Shown: positions 21,173-33,488 of the stretch, in pieces
Layout of the letters: each line of letters opens with the position of its first letter
How positions within the stretch are numbered: the first letter of the stretch is position 1
Assembly: GCA_027475525.1 (NCBI GenBank)
Contig: JAMWFC010000111.1
Location: forward strand, 124,001-188,000
Source: Macrolepiota albuminosa
Lineage: Eukaryota; Basidiomycota; Agaricomycetes; Agaricales; Agaricaceae
Direction of reading: 5' to 3'
Length of the DNA stretch: 64,000 bases
The notes under the pieces: model-generated
Seen by the model: the letters and a program-made list of their open reading frames with translations, nothing else
Databases searched by the model: none
What the model was told of the DNA's origin: nothing
Made by a program: the position numbers and the translations under genes

Positions 21173-23990
21173 GGCATTTGACATTAAGCATTGGATCTAT
21201 CTCCTTTGCCTATCTCATGCAGGAAGGGATCCCTACATTCCAGCTACAAACCTTGCCCTCTCTCCTGGAGGAATATTTGCAGACAGATACTATATCCCTG
21301 GAAAAAAAGACTGAGAAGCAGATCTTACAAGAAGTAGTTCTCCTGGAGTACCATGAATTTGCTGATGTGTTCTCCAAAGAAGGCGCCAAAGAGATCTCTC
21401 CTCACCACCCCTACAATCATATAATTGATCTCAAGGAAGGGTCCTTCCCACCCTTTGGCAAGGTATACAACATGTTAGAAGTCAAACTCCATGCCCTCAA
21501 GGACTACCTTGACAAAATGCTTGGAAAAGGATTCATCTGCCTCTCAGCTTCTGCTGCTGGAGCTCCAGTTCTATTTGCCAAGAAGAAGGATGGCTCACTC
21601 CAACTTTGTGTTGACTACTGACTGAGGACTCAATAAGATCACCAAGAAGAACTGATACCCACTCCTGCTCATCAGCAATCTGGTCAACCAACTCTGCAGT
21701 GCCAAGGTCTACACAAAGATCAACCTCTGCTCTGGTTACAATAATGTCTGCATTGCCCCAGGCCACAAGTGGAAAACCATGTTCCATACATGGTATGATC
21801 TGTTTGAATACCTTGTAATGCCTTTTGGAATAACTAACTCCCCTGCCACGTTCCAATACTTCATGAACAACATCTTCCATGACATGAGCAATGTCTTCAT
21901 CATTGTCTATCTGGATGACATCCTCATTTACTCCAACTTGAAGGAAGATCACCAGAAACATGTCTGGCAAGTCCTTGAATGCCTCTGGAAGCACAATCTC
22001 CATGCCAAGCCCAAGAAGTGCTCATTCCACACCAAGAAGGTTGAGTATCTCAGTGTCATAGTATCCCCAAATGGTGTTTGCATGGACTCTCACAAAGTCA
22101 AGGCCATTGTCAACTAGCCACAACCCCAGAACATCAAGGAAGTACAATCTTTTCTGGGTTTTGCTAACTTCTACCAAAGGTTCATAGACAACTACTCCAG
22201 TATCACAAAACCTCTCAACTGGCTCATGTGCAAGGACATCACATAAAACTGAGACAGTAAGTGCCAGAGCATCTTTAATTTGCTCAAGGAGGCTTTCACA
22301 GTTGCCTCTGTATTCTAGCACTACAATCTCACTCTCTCAATCATCCTGGAATGTGACACCTCCAACTTCACAATCCAGTATTGCCTGAGATGGCTCAGAG
22401 CCCAACATCTATCCCAAGAAGTCATTTGAGGTGGAATGCAATGCATTCAATCATTGTATGGTGATCCCTCCCAAACATCTGAATGCAGTACTGATCCTAA
22501 ACAACAAAGAAACCCTGAACCAGATTCACTGCACCCCCCAGGACAAATACTTTGCCAATCACAACCCCTGCAACCCTCTCAATGGAACTGACCCAGACTC
22601 CACCTTCTCCCTGTCTCCCAATGGAAAGCTCCTCCTCTGGAATGGCTGCATCTATGTCTTGGATCACTCCTGACTTTGATACAATGTCCTTCACCAGCAC
22701 CATGACCACAAGCTCTAGAGACATCCCAGGATATGTAAAACCCTTCAGCTTGTCTCCTGAATGTACTTCTGGCCAGGATTGAAGAAGGATGTGACCTAAG
22801 CCAAAGGTCCCCCAACACCAGCCCTACAGACTGCTAAAACCCCTGCTGGTCAGACAATGCCTCTGGTCCTCCATATCCATGGATCACATTGTTGAACTTC
22901 TGGAATCTGAAGGGTTTGATGCCATTCTCATTGTTGTGTATAGGCTAACTTAGGCAGAGCATCTTCCTACCCTGTCACACTACAGACACTGCTCCAGAGT
23001 TTGCCTGGCTATTCCTCAAGCATGTCTTTGCCAAATATGGACTCCCAGACAACATAGTCTCTGACTGTGGCCTGCTCTTTGTGCCCAAGTTTTGGACCTC
23101 CCTGTATAAGGCCCTTGAAGTAAAAACTAATCTCTCTACCACCTACCACCCAGAGACCAATAGACAAACCAAAAGGGTCAACCAATCCCTCAAGCAGTAT
23201 ATCCAGCTATACATCAACTATTTGCAGGATGACTGGCATGCCAAGCTCCCCCTGGCCAAGTTCACCTACAACAACACGCTGCACTCTGCCACTGGGGTAT
23301 TGCTGTTCTTTGCCAACAAGGGGTACCACCCTCAACTAACCCTCTTGCTCTGGGACATCCCATCACACACCACCCATGAAGTCACCCAGGATCTCCAGTC
23401 CCTTTATGAGTTCCTCTGAAAAGAGATCAACATCATAAATCAGGCCTATGTGAAACACGCTAACTAAAAACAAGAAGATACCCCTGATTGGGCCCCTGGA
23501 ACAAAGGTATGGTTAGATCAATGTCACCCCCACACCCATTGACCCTCCCCAAAACTCAATCATAAGTGCCTTAGTCTGTTCAAAATCTTGAAGAAGGTCT
23601 CATCCAATACCTACAAGATTGAACTTCTCCTGGGACTCAAGGGTCTGCACCTGATCTTCCATATCTGCCTCCTGAAGCAACACCCCTGGGACCCCTTTCC
23701 CAAACAACACTCTGAACCCCCTCCCCTGGTCAAGGTCAAGGACAAATATCACTATGAGGTTGAAGACATCCTCAACTCTCAGGATATATATGGATGACCC
23801 CACTTTCTCATACAATGGAAGAGATACGGCCCAGAAGATGACACTTGGGAACAATGCCACAACCTTAAAGGAGCCCCCAACAAACTCTGGAACTTCAAAC
23901 AATGGCACCCAGGAAACACTTTTCCTGGGCACAGAACTCACAGACAGCAGTAGTGGGCATAACCACTGCCTCTGGGCTCAATAGGGATTT
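21173..23990 (+). pseudogene. Family A pol, decayed copy 2 (gag and proteases deleted)
   Basis: The sequence enters directly from the LTR end into pol at the ALDIK region just before RT, so gag and both protease domains are gone. RT (YLDD intact near 21912), RNase H, integrase and the chromodomain (VEDILNS near 23763) can be followed along copy 1 through many stops. Changes are overwhelmingly at CpG: Arg codons became Cys, His, Gln, Trp or stop, and Glu after C became Lys. The orientation is plus, opposite to copy 1. It cannot be functional. Confidence 0.9.
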
Positions 23991-23999
23991 AAGTCCTGT

Positions 24000-24812
24000 G
24001 TATATTCCCAGTCCCTCTCCTCTACCCCCATCCTCCAGGTCACTCCCTCCAGCAGCCACCCCTGCTCCCACAACATGCAACATGCTCTCCACAAGGCTGA
24101 AATGGAACATTGCTCATGGTTAAGGCAGCATGCCTTGCAAACCAAAGAATCCTTGTGGAATGAAGGACCTGGGCCTCAAAAAGACATAGCATCACCTGGC
24201 AAGCACAATGCAGGCACTGGAAACAGCATCAGCAATGTTTTCAAAGGTAGGAGACCACTTACCAGCCCATTGCTGACACACCACTTGTGGGTGGGCAGCC
24301 TACAAGACCTCTACAGGGCCTGCTCAAAAATCTCTTGTGCCACACCAGCCCATGGAATACATAAGTTTTCTGGGACCACCAAAATGGTTCTCAGTGCCAT
24401 CCCAGATCAACAAAAGTGAGGGGTGGTAAGGTGAGGTTGGGGCATCGGGGGGGACAAGGAGGGTGGAGATGCACTATCGTCTGTGCAATAGAATGCACAG
24501 GATGACTTGGGCCCACCTCAGGAATGGGCTCAGAAGCTGGCCCTGGAAGGCTGCTCGGGCCTATCTTGGGGGCAGACTCCAGGAGTTGACTAGAACCCAC
24601 CTCCAGAGCAGGAGTGTTGCATTGCTCTAAAAAAGGGAAGTCAAGCATGCGAAGCAAAATGGTAAAAGTACACTTATGTTGTTGGACAAGTGCCACCATG
24701 TGCTCATGATCAAGCCAGCACCAGTACCCCACGTTCTGGGCCTTCCACGCAACCAGGGAAGCAACTTTGTTTGTTGGGGAAGGCATCAAGAAATGAGATG
24801 GCATACATGACA
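24000..24812 (-). pseudogene. Antisense accessory gene, decayed copy 2
   Basis: It lies between pol and the 3' LTR and on the opposite strand to pol, as in copy 1. The first exon (near 24812-24690, a PSPTNKVASLVAWKAQ-like stretch) and the following exon are recognisable against copy 1. The part coding for the coiled coil and C-terminus (10200-11156 of copy 1) is deleted. Stops and frame changes make it dead. Confidence 0.65.
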
Positions 24813-24942
24813 TAGTTGATTTGATGGTTAAAATTTTTTTGCTACATGTCAGAGGTAAGACCCCGGCTTCCATGCTTGGACTTCTGGCCCAGGACATCAA
24901 CAATGTGTGCCTTGGAGGGTCTTGGCACTGAGAGTGAGGTGA

Positions 24943-25459
24943 TGTTACAACTTCCCCCACCCAGAAACACTCCAAAACACCTCCAGAGCCCCATTTGAGA
25001 CTTCCCACCAGCCCCACAACACAACTCCTGCTATCATGACTGCTGGATCCACCATCATGTGCATTGACTCCCATCATCAAGCACACCCCCTGACAGCTCC
25101 ACATCACAAGCCCTGGAACCACCTGCCAGCCTGGCTGTTACCCTGCAATCAATGACCGGATCATGGCAATTACCCCAGCTATCATGTATCACAACCTTCT
25201 CCCTGTGCCAATTGATTGTGCATCCCACATGCACAATTTCCAGTATACAATCCCCCAACATCCACCATTGCCCATTAACTCCTGGAACTGCCCCAGACAT
25301 CCCAGAACCCCTCAGGAACCCAGAGTGACCTCTATGTGTAGCTACCCACTTGTAGTACCCTAGTCTTGATATTACATTGATTACTTGCATGCCCTTTGGT
25401 TTTGACTGGTACACACTGACTGACATGCTTTGACTAGCATGCTTGACTTGTACATGTGC
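24943..25459 (+). repeat. Family A 3' LTR of copy 2, interrupted by a solo LTR
   Basis: It starts TGTTACAACT directly after a purine run and keeps the start-site motif AGTCTTGATATT near 25362. It is broken at 25459 by the family C solo LTR and resumes at 26237 for about 35 bp before a junction with gypsy Z sequence. Confidence 0.7.
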
Positions 25460-26236
25460 TGTAGTACTTGGTGGAAGTATTACTGATAGTTCTGGGGCTT
25501 GCTGGTGTAGAGTATGCCTCTCAATTCACACTGACTTGATGATGAAGTTGATATATTAATGTTTTGAGTTACAAATCCTGGTCTTCCAAAATGCAGAGGG
25601 TTCTCAACAAACTCCAGCCTAAGCAATTCACTCCCTTGGAATCACTGAGCCTTTGCCTATCAATTGCCTGTCTATTCTCTACTAAACTTGGGCTATTTAT
25701 ACTGTTTTTCTGGTGCACAGACCACTATCTACACATGACCCTTTGTTGTAAACCCCTCAACCTCCGGAATATATTTGCTAGTCCAATTCCCTTTTGAGAG
25801 GCCTGTTTTAGTGCACCAATTCCACCATTCAACTTCTTGTTCCATCATTTTTCCAGATGTCTCTGATTGCCACTTCCCCATTTGCTTGAGCTCCATTTAG
25901 CATGATCCCATTCATAGATCCTTCTTTCCCCTTTTGGTTGTGTCATTGTCAGATCTGAGCTTTGATCTAGATCACCACAATTTGATCCCATTTTGTCACT
26001 TCTGCCAGCTCCCATGCTTCTCCTCCCCATTACAGTGGTTGGCCTATTGTTGAGCTGATAGTTTGAGCCAGTCCCTGCCTGTTGTTCTGTACTTTTCTGT
26101 GTATTTATTGGGGTGTTTTTGGAGATATAATTTGTTGAGACTGCTATCAGGCTTACAGTTTTCAGCCCATAATTACATGTTTATTTTGACTTCTGGTGCA
26201 TGGTGTGTCCCTGACTGCTGGTACAGCGTTGTATCA
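25460..26236 (-). mobile_element. Solo LTR, family C, copy 2
   Basis: It starts TGTAGTACTT and ends TTGTATCA in plus view, flanked by GTGC on both sides (25456-25459 and 26237-26240). The sequence matches the other family C copies. The TATA box (TATTTATA in plus view, 25694-25701) shows it reads leftward. It was inserted into the family A LTR of copy 2. Confidence 0.82.
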
Positions 26237-26271
26237 GTGCCTCTTGAGATTAGTATGCACTTCAATACACC

Positions 26272-26720
26272 CTGAGCCTACATACATGCTGCACATACTG
26301 CAGCAGCAAGTGGGAGTGATGGAAATATTTCCACCAATTCTGAAGCTGAGCATCCTATGGACAACTAGGAGCCTTTAGGAGAGGAGGCATTGGATGCAGT
26401 GCCCAAGAGTATGGTCATGGAGAAGAAGTACATCACAGTGAATGTATTCAATGATGCCTTTAAAAACAAGTACTACAGTTGCAACAGCGACTCTAAGTGC
26501 CTGGCAGCAATGATGGATTGGCCATCATCAAATGACCATGACAAGAATAATATTGTGTGAATGAAGAAAGTTACTCTTTGTCAAGCAGACAGCACATCAC
26601 AGTACCCTATATTGAAATGCTGATAATGCCAACTGTGATTGGGTGTGCTGGACATTACACAGTACAACACTGTCTCTAGGGCCTGGCATGCTTAATGTGT
26701 GAGAAAGTGTGACAGGATCC
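26272..26720 (+). pseudogene. Gypsy Z fragment (upstream part of protease region)
   Basis: The reading frame EYV(T)VDVYDD / KYYS / DWPS / MKKV parallels the gypsy Z region at 38700-38980. It is CpG-depleted, shows stops and is not linked to other Z parts. The left junction falls within the family A LTR remnant. Confidence 0.6.
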
Positions 26721-27205
26721 CAGTGTGCCCAAGCTAATGTAATGTAATGTTGTGCTAAGTTCTAGTGCGTGCAATGCTACCTAGCAAATGGTAAGCGCTA
26801 AAGTAATGAGAGAGCTACAAGAAAAGAACAAATAGCACAATGAGATGTGCCTGGATGTGGCACTGTAAACAACAAAAACAATAAAAACAAGTCTAGCACC
26901 TAACTTAGTGACAAAATCAGGTCTAGCTAGCATGAGGTGAATGCTGAGCATAACTGGGTGGTAATGGGTTACAATTCATTGTTATATACATGTGAAGTAG
27001 CTATCTTTTATACTATACACTACTGTATTTTTAAGATAAGTCCATTTGTGATACTACCAATTAGTGCCTCTCCTCATGGTTACAGCTAATGGCAACCTGT
27101 CAATAGCAACCTGCAGCACATGCATGACAGTGACCAATGGCAACTTTTAAAATTACTTAGAATTGTACAAGTCTGCTCACTTTTTAATGTAATTTTGATT
27201 GGCCA
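26721..27205. other. Intergenic, no gene identified
   Basis: AT-rich, CpG-poor sequence without recognised motifs. Confidence 0.5.
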
Positions 27206-27966
27206 TGTCAGGTTCTGCTGAGTTGGGGGCTTGCTGAGAAAGCAATGTCCTTACAAGATGGACTTGATCTACATGTACTTGGGTGTCTGGAACTATATCT
27301 GAGACAAGAGACTTAGTCCAGGGGTCAGAAGAAGTCAAAAGGGGGATGAGGTGAGGGTTGAGTCGAGAACTGGGGGTTCTAAGATGAGACCAGGATTAAT
27401 AAATTTTAAGTCACAAAGTGTGTACCAATCTCAAGGGGCACGTGTACAAGTCAAGTGTGCCAGTCAAAGTGTGCCAGTTAGTGCATACCAGTCAAAACCA
27501 AAGGGCATGCAAGTAATCAATGTAATATTAAGATTAGGGTACTACAAGTGGGTAGCTACTCTTTAAGTACACACAGAGGTCACTCTGTGTTCCTGAGGGG
27601 TTCTGTGATGTCTGGGGCAGTTCCAGGAGTTAATGGGCAATGGCAGATGGAGGGAGATTGTATACTGGAGATCACACATATGGGGTGCACAATCAATTGG
27701 TGCAGAGAGAAGGTTGTGATACATGATAGCCAGGGTGATTGCCATGATCCAGTCATTGATTGTAGGGTAACAGCCAGGCTGGCAGGTGGTTCTGGGGTTT
27801 GTAATGCAGGGCTGTCAGGAGATGTGCTTGATGGTGGAGGTTGATGCATGTGATGGTGGATCTGGCAGTCATGATAGCAGGAGTCATGTTGTGGGGCTGG
27901 CAGAGGAGTCTTGGATAGGGCTCTGAGGGTGTCTTGGGGTTGTTCTAGGTGGGGGGGGTCATGACA
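27206..27966 (-). repeat. Family A LTR of decayed copy 3
   Basis: In plus view it runs from TGTCAGGTTC to GTCATGACA and is followed by the complement of the polypurine tract (C-run), as at the left LTR of copy 1, so it is a 3' LTR of a minus-strand element. Nearly every CpG of copy 1 is changed. Confidence 0.85.
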
Positions 27967-27989
27967 TCACCCCCCTCTCAGTGCTGAAA

Positions 27990-29048
27990 CCCTCCAAGGC
28001 ACATGTTGTTGGTGGCCCAGGCCAGGGGTCCAAGCATGGGAGCCAGGGTCTTACCCCTGACATGTAGCAAAAAAAATTTAACTATCAACTCAACTATGTT
28101 GCATATGCTGTCCCATTCCCTGACACCTCCCCCAACAAATGAAGTTGCTCCCCTGGTTGCATGGGAGGCCCAGGATGCGAGGTACCAGTGCCAGCTTGAC
28201 CATGAGCATGTAGTGGTGCTCACCCAACAACATAAGTGTACCTGTGCCATTTTGCTTAGCATGCTTGACTTCTCTTTTTTAGAACAATGCAACACTCCTG
28301 CCCTGGAGGCAGGTTCCAGTCAACTCCTGAAGTCTGCCTCCAAAATAGGCCTGAGCAGCCTTCCAGGGCTAGCTCCCAAGCCCATTCCTAGGCCCGAGTC
28401 ATTCCATGAATTCTATTGCACAGATGATGGTGCAGCCCTGCTCTCCTTGTTCCCCCCTATGCCTCAACCTCGCCTTACCACTCCTAGCTTTTGTTGATCC
28501 AGGATGGCACTGGAAACCATTTTGGTAGTCCCAGAAAACTTGCATATTCTGTGGGCTGGTGTGGCACAAGAGGATTTTAAGCAGGCCCTGGAGAGGCCCT
28601 GTGGACTGCCCACCCATGAGTAGTGTGTCAGCAATGGGCCGGTAAGTGGTCTCCTATCTTTGGGGATGTTGCTGACACTGTTCCCAGTGTCTGCATTGTG
28701 CTTGCCAGGTGGTGCCATGTCTCTTTGAGGCCCTGGGCCCTTCATCCTGCAAGGATTCTTTGGTTTGTGAGGCATGCCACCTCAACTATGAGCAATAATC
28801 TGTTTTGGCCTTGTGGAGAGCACGTTGCATGTTGTAGAAGCAGGCGTGGCTGCTGGAGGGAGTGACCTGGAGGATGGGGGTAGAGGAGAGGAACTGGGTG
28901 GCAGAGCCAGAGGGGGGCATGCCTGCTAGTAGGGCTCCAGCAGTTGTGCCTATGGGGGGTGGAGAGGGCTCAAGGGAAGGGGGAGTCCTCAGGGTAGGGA
29001 GTCAGGGCCAGCCCATGGTCCTGGTCATGCACTGGGCCACTCAGTGAT
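27990..29048 (+). pseudogene. Antisense accessory gene, decayed copy 3
   Basis: Exon 1 (TPPPTNEVAPLVAWEAQ near 28130) and exon 2 follow copy 1. The donor GGTAAGTGG at 28640 and its acceptor are kept. The next exon still reads CLHC, with CEAC downstream, although the sixth Cys is replaced by a stop. The frame then matches the MGVEE segment and breaks off at about 29048, where the element is truncated. The strand is again opposite to the element. Confidence 0.7.
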
Positions 29049-30185
29049 GATGCCCAAAGTTTAGTCAGTAACAAATGTATGAATAATGTTACCAAACCAA
29101 AAGCTTGCATTGGGCACCCTTAAGGTGTTGAGGGGAGTTCCAAGCAGGTCCCAGAGATCACATCTGTAAATATAAGAAAAAGTTGGGAAGGAGGTCAGCA
29201 AGTGTCAAGTGCTAAGGTAAAAAGCACCTGTAGAAGGAGTGGTAAATAAACATGGCAGGACAAGTGGCAAGAACATGGTAAGCTTAGCAATTCCTAAGCA
29301 ATGTTGATGCCTGCTATAAACACAAGGCACAAAGATTCCATTTGATAGCAATAGTCTGTGACTGCTGACCACTTTGACATTACCAACTGTAAATGAGACC
29401 TAGACCATAAGGGAGACTGGAGTGAGTGGGGGCAAGAACCTCTGTTTTGGTGGTTATGCACAAGTCAGTAAGTACTTTTATACTACAAGGAGTTCACCAT
29501 CACCAAGTAACTAATAATGCCAAAGTGCAGTGAACTGGAAAATTTTATAGGGTGGCTCCAATGGTTTCAGATCCCTGCCATCCATTCAACATGCTAAGCA
29601 GTGCCAGGTGGCAGATTGCAATGCTAAACTATCAATCCATCAATCTTCTGTCTGTCCAATATGCTAAGCAATGTCAGATGCTAAATTGAGGCACTAATCA
29701 TTGTTGATAGATCATCAGTCTTCTTGCTAAGCACTGTTGTCAGTGACTGATGCCATCTATCAATTGTCATTCTGCCTGCCATCAGTACTATCATTGATCA
29801 GATCTGCTTTTTGCCATGTGGAGCTGTCAAATATTGCTAAAAATGGTCAGATAGCATGCGCTAAGATATCTTGAGCTGGTGCCATGTTGCCGTGGCCTGT
29901 CATTGATGTGCTGATTCTTTCTGGGGTCCTATCATCTTCCTCCAACTGAAAAATTGACTATCTTCAGTCACCAAATATGGCTACCATTACTGTTTTTATG
30001 ACAAGTAGCCTGTGCATTCTTCAGATTTTGTTTATAGTCCTAGCACATGAGTTTGGACTTCATCTCTTCTCCTTGCTTTTACCTGGTGCTCCCCTCAAAA
30101 TAAATGTCTTTCCATATTCCAACTCTGCCTCCTGTACCCAGTATTGAGGCCCAAAATGCAGCACACACATATATTGCCAAAGCAA
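29049..30185. other. Intergenic, no gene identified
   Basis: CpG-poor decayed DNA with loose recurrences of a CTAAGCA-type motif around 29590-29730. No coding signal. Confidence 0.5.
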
Positions 30186-30190
30186 ATAAT

Positions 30191-30689
30191 TGTCAGGGGA
30201 CTCCTCATTTCTTCCTTTTCTCACTCCTTATCTCTTCACTCTCCTTCCATTCATTCTCTTATTTCTTCTGACATTATTTCATTTTACTGTTTCTATTCTT
30301 TCAACACTATCTGTCAGTACCACTCTCAGCCCTTGAGATGCTCTGGTTCTTTAGCCACCATTCAGACAAGTGTGGGCCCACTCAGCACCGCTTTCAGACC
30401 GCTTATATAAGCCAGAGTTTGCCAGAGTTTGCCCCTTATTTGTACAAGTGTTTGTGTAGGCAATTTTCGAGTTTTTAAGGTTTTGTTGTACTGTACAGTT
30501 GTTTCCCACGCTTCAGAGGCCCCAGAAGCGTCCAACCTGGCATAGGGAATCCCTAGACTTGTTCTCTTTGGATCTCCCTCTGCCAGGTGAGTAGCTACCT
30601 TGATATTGTTAGTATATATTCTAATACACTTTGGATCTCCCTCTGCCAGCTGTGTGACTGAGCCACAGCCTCTAGAGGTCGCCCTTACA
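30191..30689. mobile_element. Solo LTR, family B, copy 1
   Basis: It starts TGTCAGGGGA and ends GCCCTTACA in plus view, flanked by the 5-bp duplication ATAAT (30186-30190 and 30690-30694). A TTATATAA box lies near 30400. The other copy at 49467-49830 is in the opposite orientation. The strand of transcription cannot be fixed because the TATA box is nearly palindromic. Confidence 0.82.
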
Positions 30690-30989
30690 ATAATTTTCTC
30701 AAACACATCCATAGCATTGGCAAGTGCCTGTGAATTTGGTGGTTGCTGTTATGAAGCTTCATGAGTATTGGTTGGAGGTGCACGTTCTTGGTGTGGGCTG
30801 GGATTGCAAGATAGAGGTTTGAGAGTGGTGCTGGTCATGGTACTTGGATCACCATGGCACTAAGTGGTTAGCACCTTTTTCTCATTTTGTGAGTGCTTCT
30901 GGTTCTTGCTGTGTTGCTAGCTGATCATTTCTTCTAGGCATCCCCTCTTGTCCTAACAATCAAGGCTGAGTTGGAGGACATTTTGTCTG

Positions 30990-33070
30990 GGGTGTTGCCA
31001 ATAACAATAAGCATGCCTGCAGCAGAGTGAGTATTTCTAACCCATACCTCTAACTTAGTGGTCTGACTTGTCACCTCATAGTAAGCAAGAGGTGTTGGCA
31101 CCCTTGGCATGCATGCAAGTCAAAGAAGAGATTGCAGCAAGGCAAGAGGAGATTTCCCATAACTCCTGCAAGATTACCAGGGCATTGGAGGAGTGGGAGA
31201 GAGTCAGGGAGCTGGCAGAAGAGATAGAGGAAGTTGCTGGGGGGAACCACCTGCTGCCAAGAGGCAGGGAATTGTAGCAGAGGAATCTGGTAAGGTTGGT
31301 CACACCAGCAGCACTTTGAGCCCAGTGTTGCCAGCTAGCAGGTTGGGCTTGCTGAAGAAGCCAGCAGTTGCTTCCAAGCACAAGATATGTTTTGCTTCTT
31401 TTCTTGGTGTTGCTGACAGTCACTAACAGACTTGCAGAGTCACAAAGCAGCTCCTCAATACATGGTAAGTAATATTTTTTGAACTCAAGTTTGAACTGAC
31501 TAAGTTGTATAGGCACTAATGCAAACCACCTTTGAGGATAAGTAATTAAAAGATTTGCTTTTGCCATGTCAGAAAGAGGCTGTCCTAGATGAGGGGCAGA
31601 AAGCTGGCATTGTCATGAAGGAGATGAAGGGAAAGAAGACTGTTTTTCTGGCAACCTAGCAGGCATTCAAGGAGGTGCAGAGGGCGGTAAGTGATATTAT
31701 TTTCTTTATGCCAATAATAACTCAGAAGGGTGTTGGTTTCTGACTGAAGCACAGCCATACTACCATTGTGGGGCCTTAAAACATGCCTGTACTATTGATG
31801 GGGCCAAGAATCATGAACATGGCAGTGCACCAGATGCCCTCATTGAGAAGATGTTTTTCCATGCAGTTTTAGTCAGGCAAGCAAGGGAGTTTGTAGATGG
31901 ACAGAAAAAGAAGGTTGCCACTGGTGGGATGACAGTTATTGAATGAGCCTTCTTAGCATTGCCAACATGCCAAGGGGATAGTTCAGAAACAGTCAGCAAG
32001 CAAGACACTAAAGAGCACCAAGGGACTTTGGTCCCAGAAAAACAACAAGCTCCTTCCCCTAGCAAAGGGAAGGGCAAAGCCAAGCACCTCCATGTGGAGT
32101 TGTTGCCTTCCCCCTCCCTTGTGCCAGAGGACTCAGAGATGAGGAAGCTGGAGAGGGCCTTAGCTGTAAGGGTGACCTCCAGAGGTTGCAGCTAATCACA
32201 CAACTGGCAGAGGGAAATCCAAAGTGTATTAGCTAGTTGCCTGCTACCCCCTAATACCAAAGCAGGTCCAAGTGGCCTCCTGTTGCCTATCCAATTGGTG
32301 GCAAGGTCTCTTGGTGCTGAGAAGCTGGGAGACCACGAAGCAGGAGATTTGGGAGAACAGAGGAAAGTTGGTGACTTGACAGCAAAAGAGGGGTGGAAAG
32401 AGGTGCCCAAGGACATTGAGATAGGGGATGAGTCCTGACAGGCAGAGGAGGTGACAGCAACAGAAGGGGACAATGATGCTAAGGGTGAAGAAGATGAGAT
32501 CTTGGCAACCTAGCAGGAGAAGGAACTGGCCAAGAACACAAAAGTGGCAGGAGAGGAGGGGGCAGCAGGAGTTGCCAGAAAGGAGCCAGAATGGTGATGG
32601 CTTCCTCCCTATAGTAACATTGCCCCTTGGAAGGTTTCTGACCCAGAAGACATTGCTAGTTTAGAGCCTAGGTGCCCCATCATTGCCAGAATCAACCCTG
32701 TCTAGACTCCCCAGCCACAGCTAACCATTATTGGCAATGCCTTCAATTGGCTGGAACAAGACCTTGTCTACCTAGTGGTGGCCTTAAATCCACAAGAGAT
32801 GTTGAAGAGGTTTTTGAGGAGGGCAGCAACAATGGAGTCAGTAATGAATTGAGAGCAGGAATGCATCCAGAGCCAACTCATGGCACTTTGGTTGCACTAT
32901 TCCAACTTGGGGCATAGCCTCTGCATCCTTTGCAATTACCAGGACAATTGCCAAGCTGCTATGGATTGGCAAACTGCCAATAATATCCAACCAGGTAATT
33001 TTCTCCCCCTTTGTGACTCTTCATTGCCAATTTCTGACAACTCCTTGCTGATGGACGATGACAGCGATTA
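30990..33070 (+). pseudogene. Degenerate coiled-coil / Cys-containing gene beside gypsy Y, antisense to its pol
   Basis: Long open stretches on the plus strand keep a consistent composition. There is a coiled-coil-like segment (KITRALEEWERVRELAEEIE) at 31160-31230, a Lys-rich MKGKKTVF segment near 31625, a YYHCGALKHAC segment near 31750, and a low-complexity SPSKGKGKAK segment near 32060. A plausible intron (GTGAGT..CATAG) lies at 31026-31080. Frames break and stops occur. The position, downstream of and opposite to the gypsy Y pol, is the same as for the family A antisense gene. A family B LTR start fragment sits at 32165-32235. Identity beyond this is unknown. Confidence 0.45.
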
Positions 33071-33488
33071 AACAGACCTTAGTGTAGATAGGCTGTTTTT
33101 GTATAGCTTTTTGTAGTGGCTGGCACTTTATAAACATTAGTTTCTTAGGTTTATTGTACTAAGTAAGTGAAAGTGTAACAAAGCTGAGTGGGACTTGGCC
33201 AAATTTTTGGAAAGGGAAACACTCAGTAAGTCATCATAGCAAAAAACCCTTGGCAAGAGTTGTGCAGTGCACTAAGCATTGGCCATACACTAGCGCTGTG
33301 GCTTAACTACATAAGCAAATGTCTGTTGAATGTCTGTTGAATATAGTACAGTAAGTATCAGCAAGAAAGGATAAGTAGAATAAATAATAGAGAGAGAGAG
33401 CTTAGCACAATAATCTTTTCTAATTGTTTTCTTCTTCAAACATAGTTGGCAAGTCATCATTGTCCAACAAGTCAGTTTTTTCAAGTTC
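33071..33488. other. Non-coding junction region, no feature identified
   Basis: Presumably part of the 3' untranslated part of gypsy Y. It contains a 13-bp tandem repeat near 33305. Confidence 0.35.

Noticed and set aside
32165..32235. Family B LTR fragment considered as a full solo LTR
   Set aside because: Only about 70 bp match the LTR start, with no end and no duplication, so it is treated as a fragment inside the degenerate gene.
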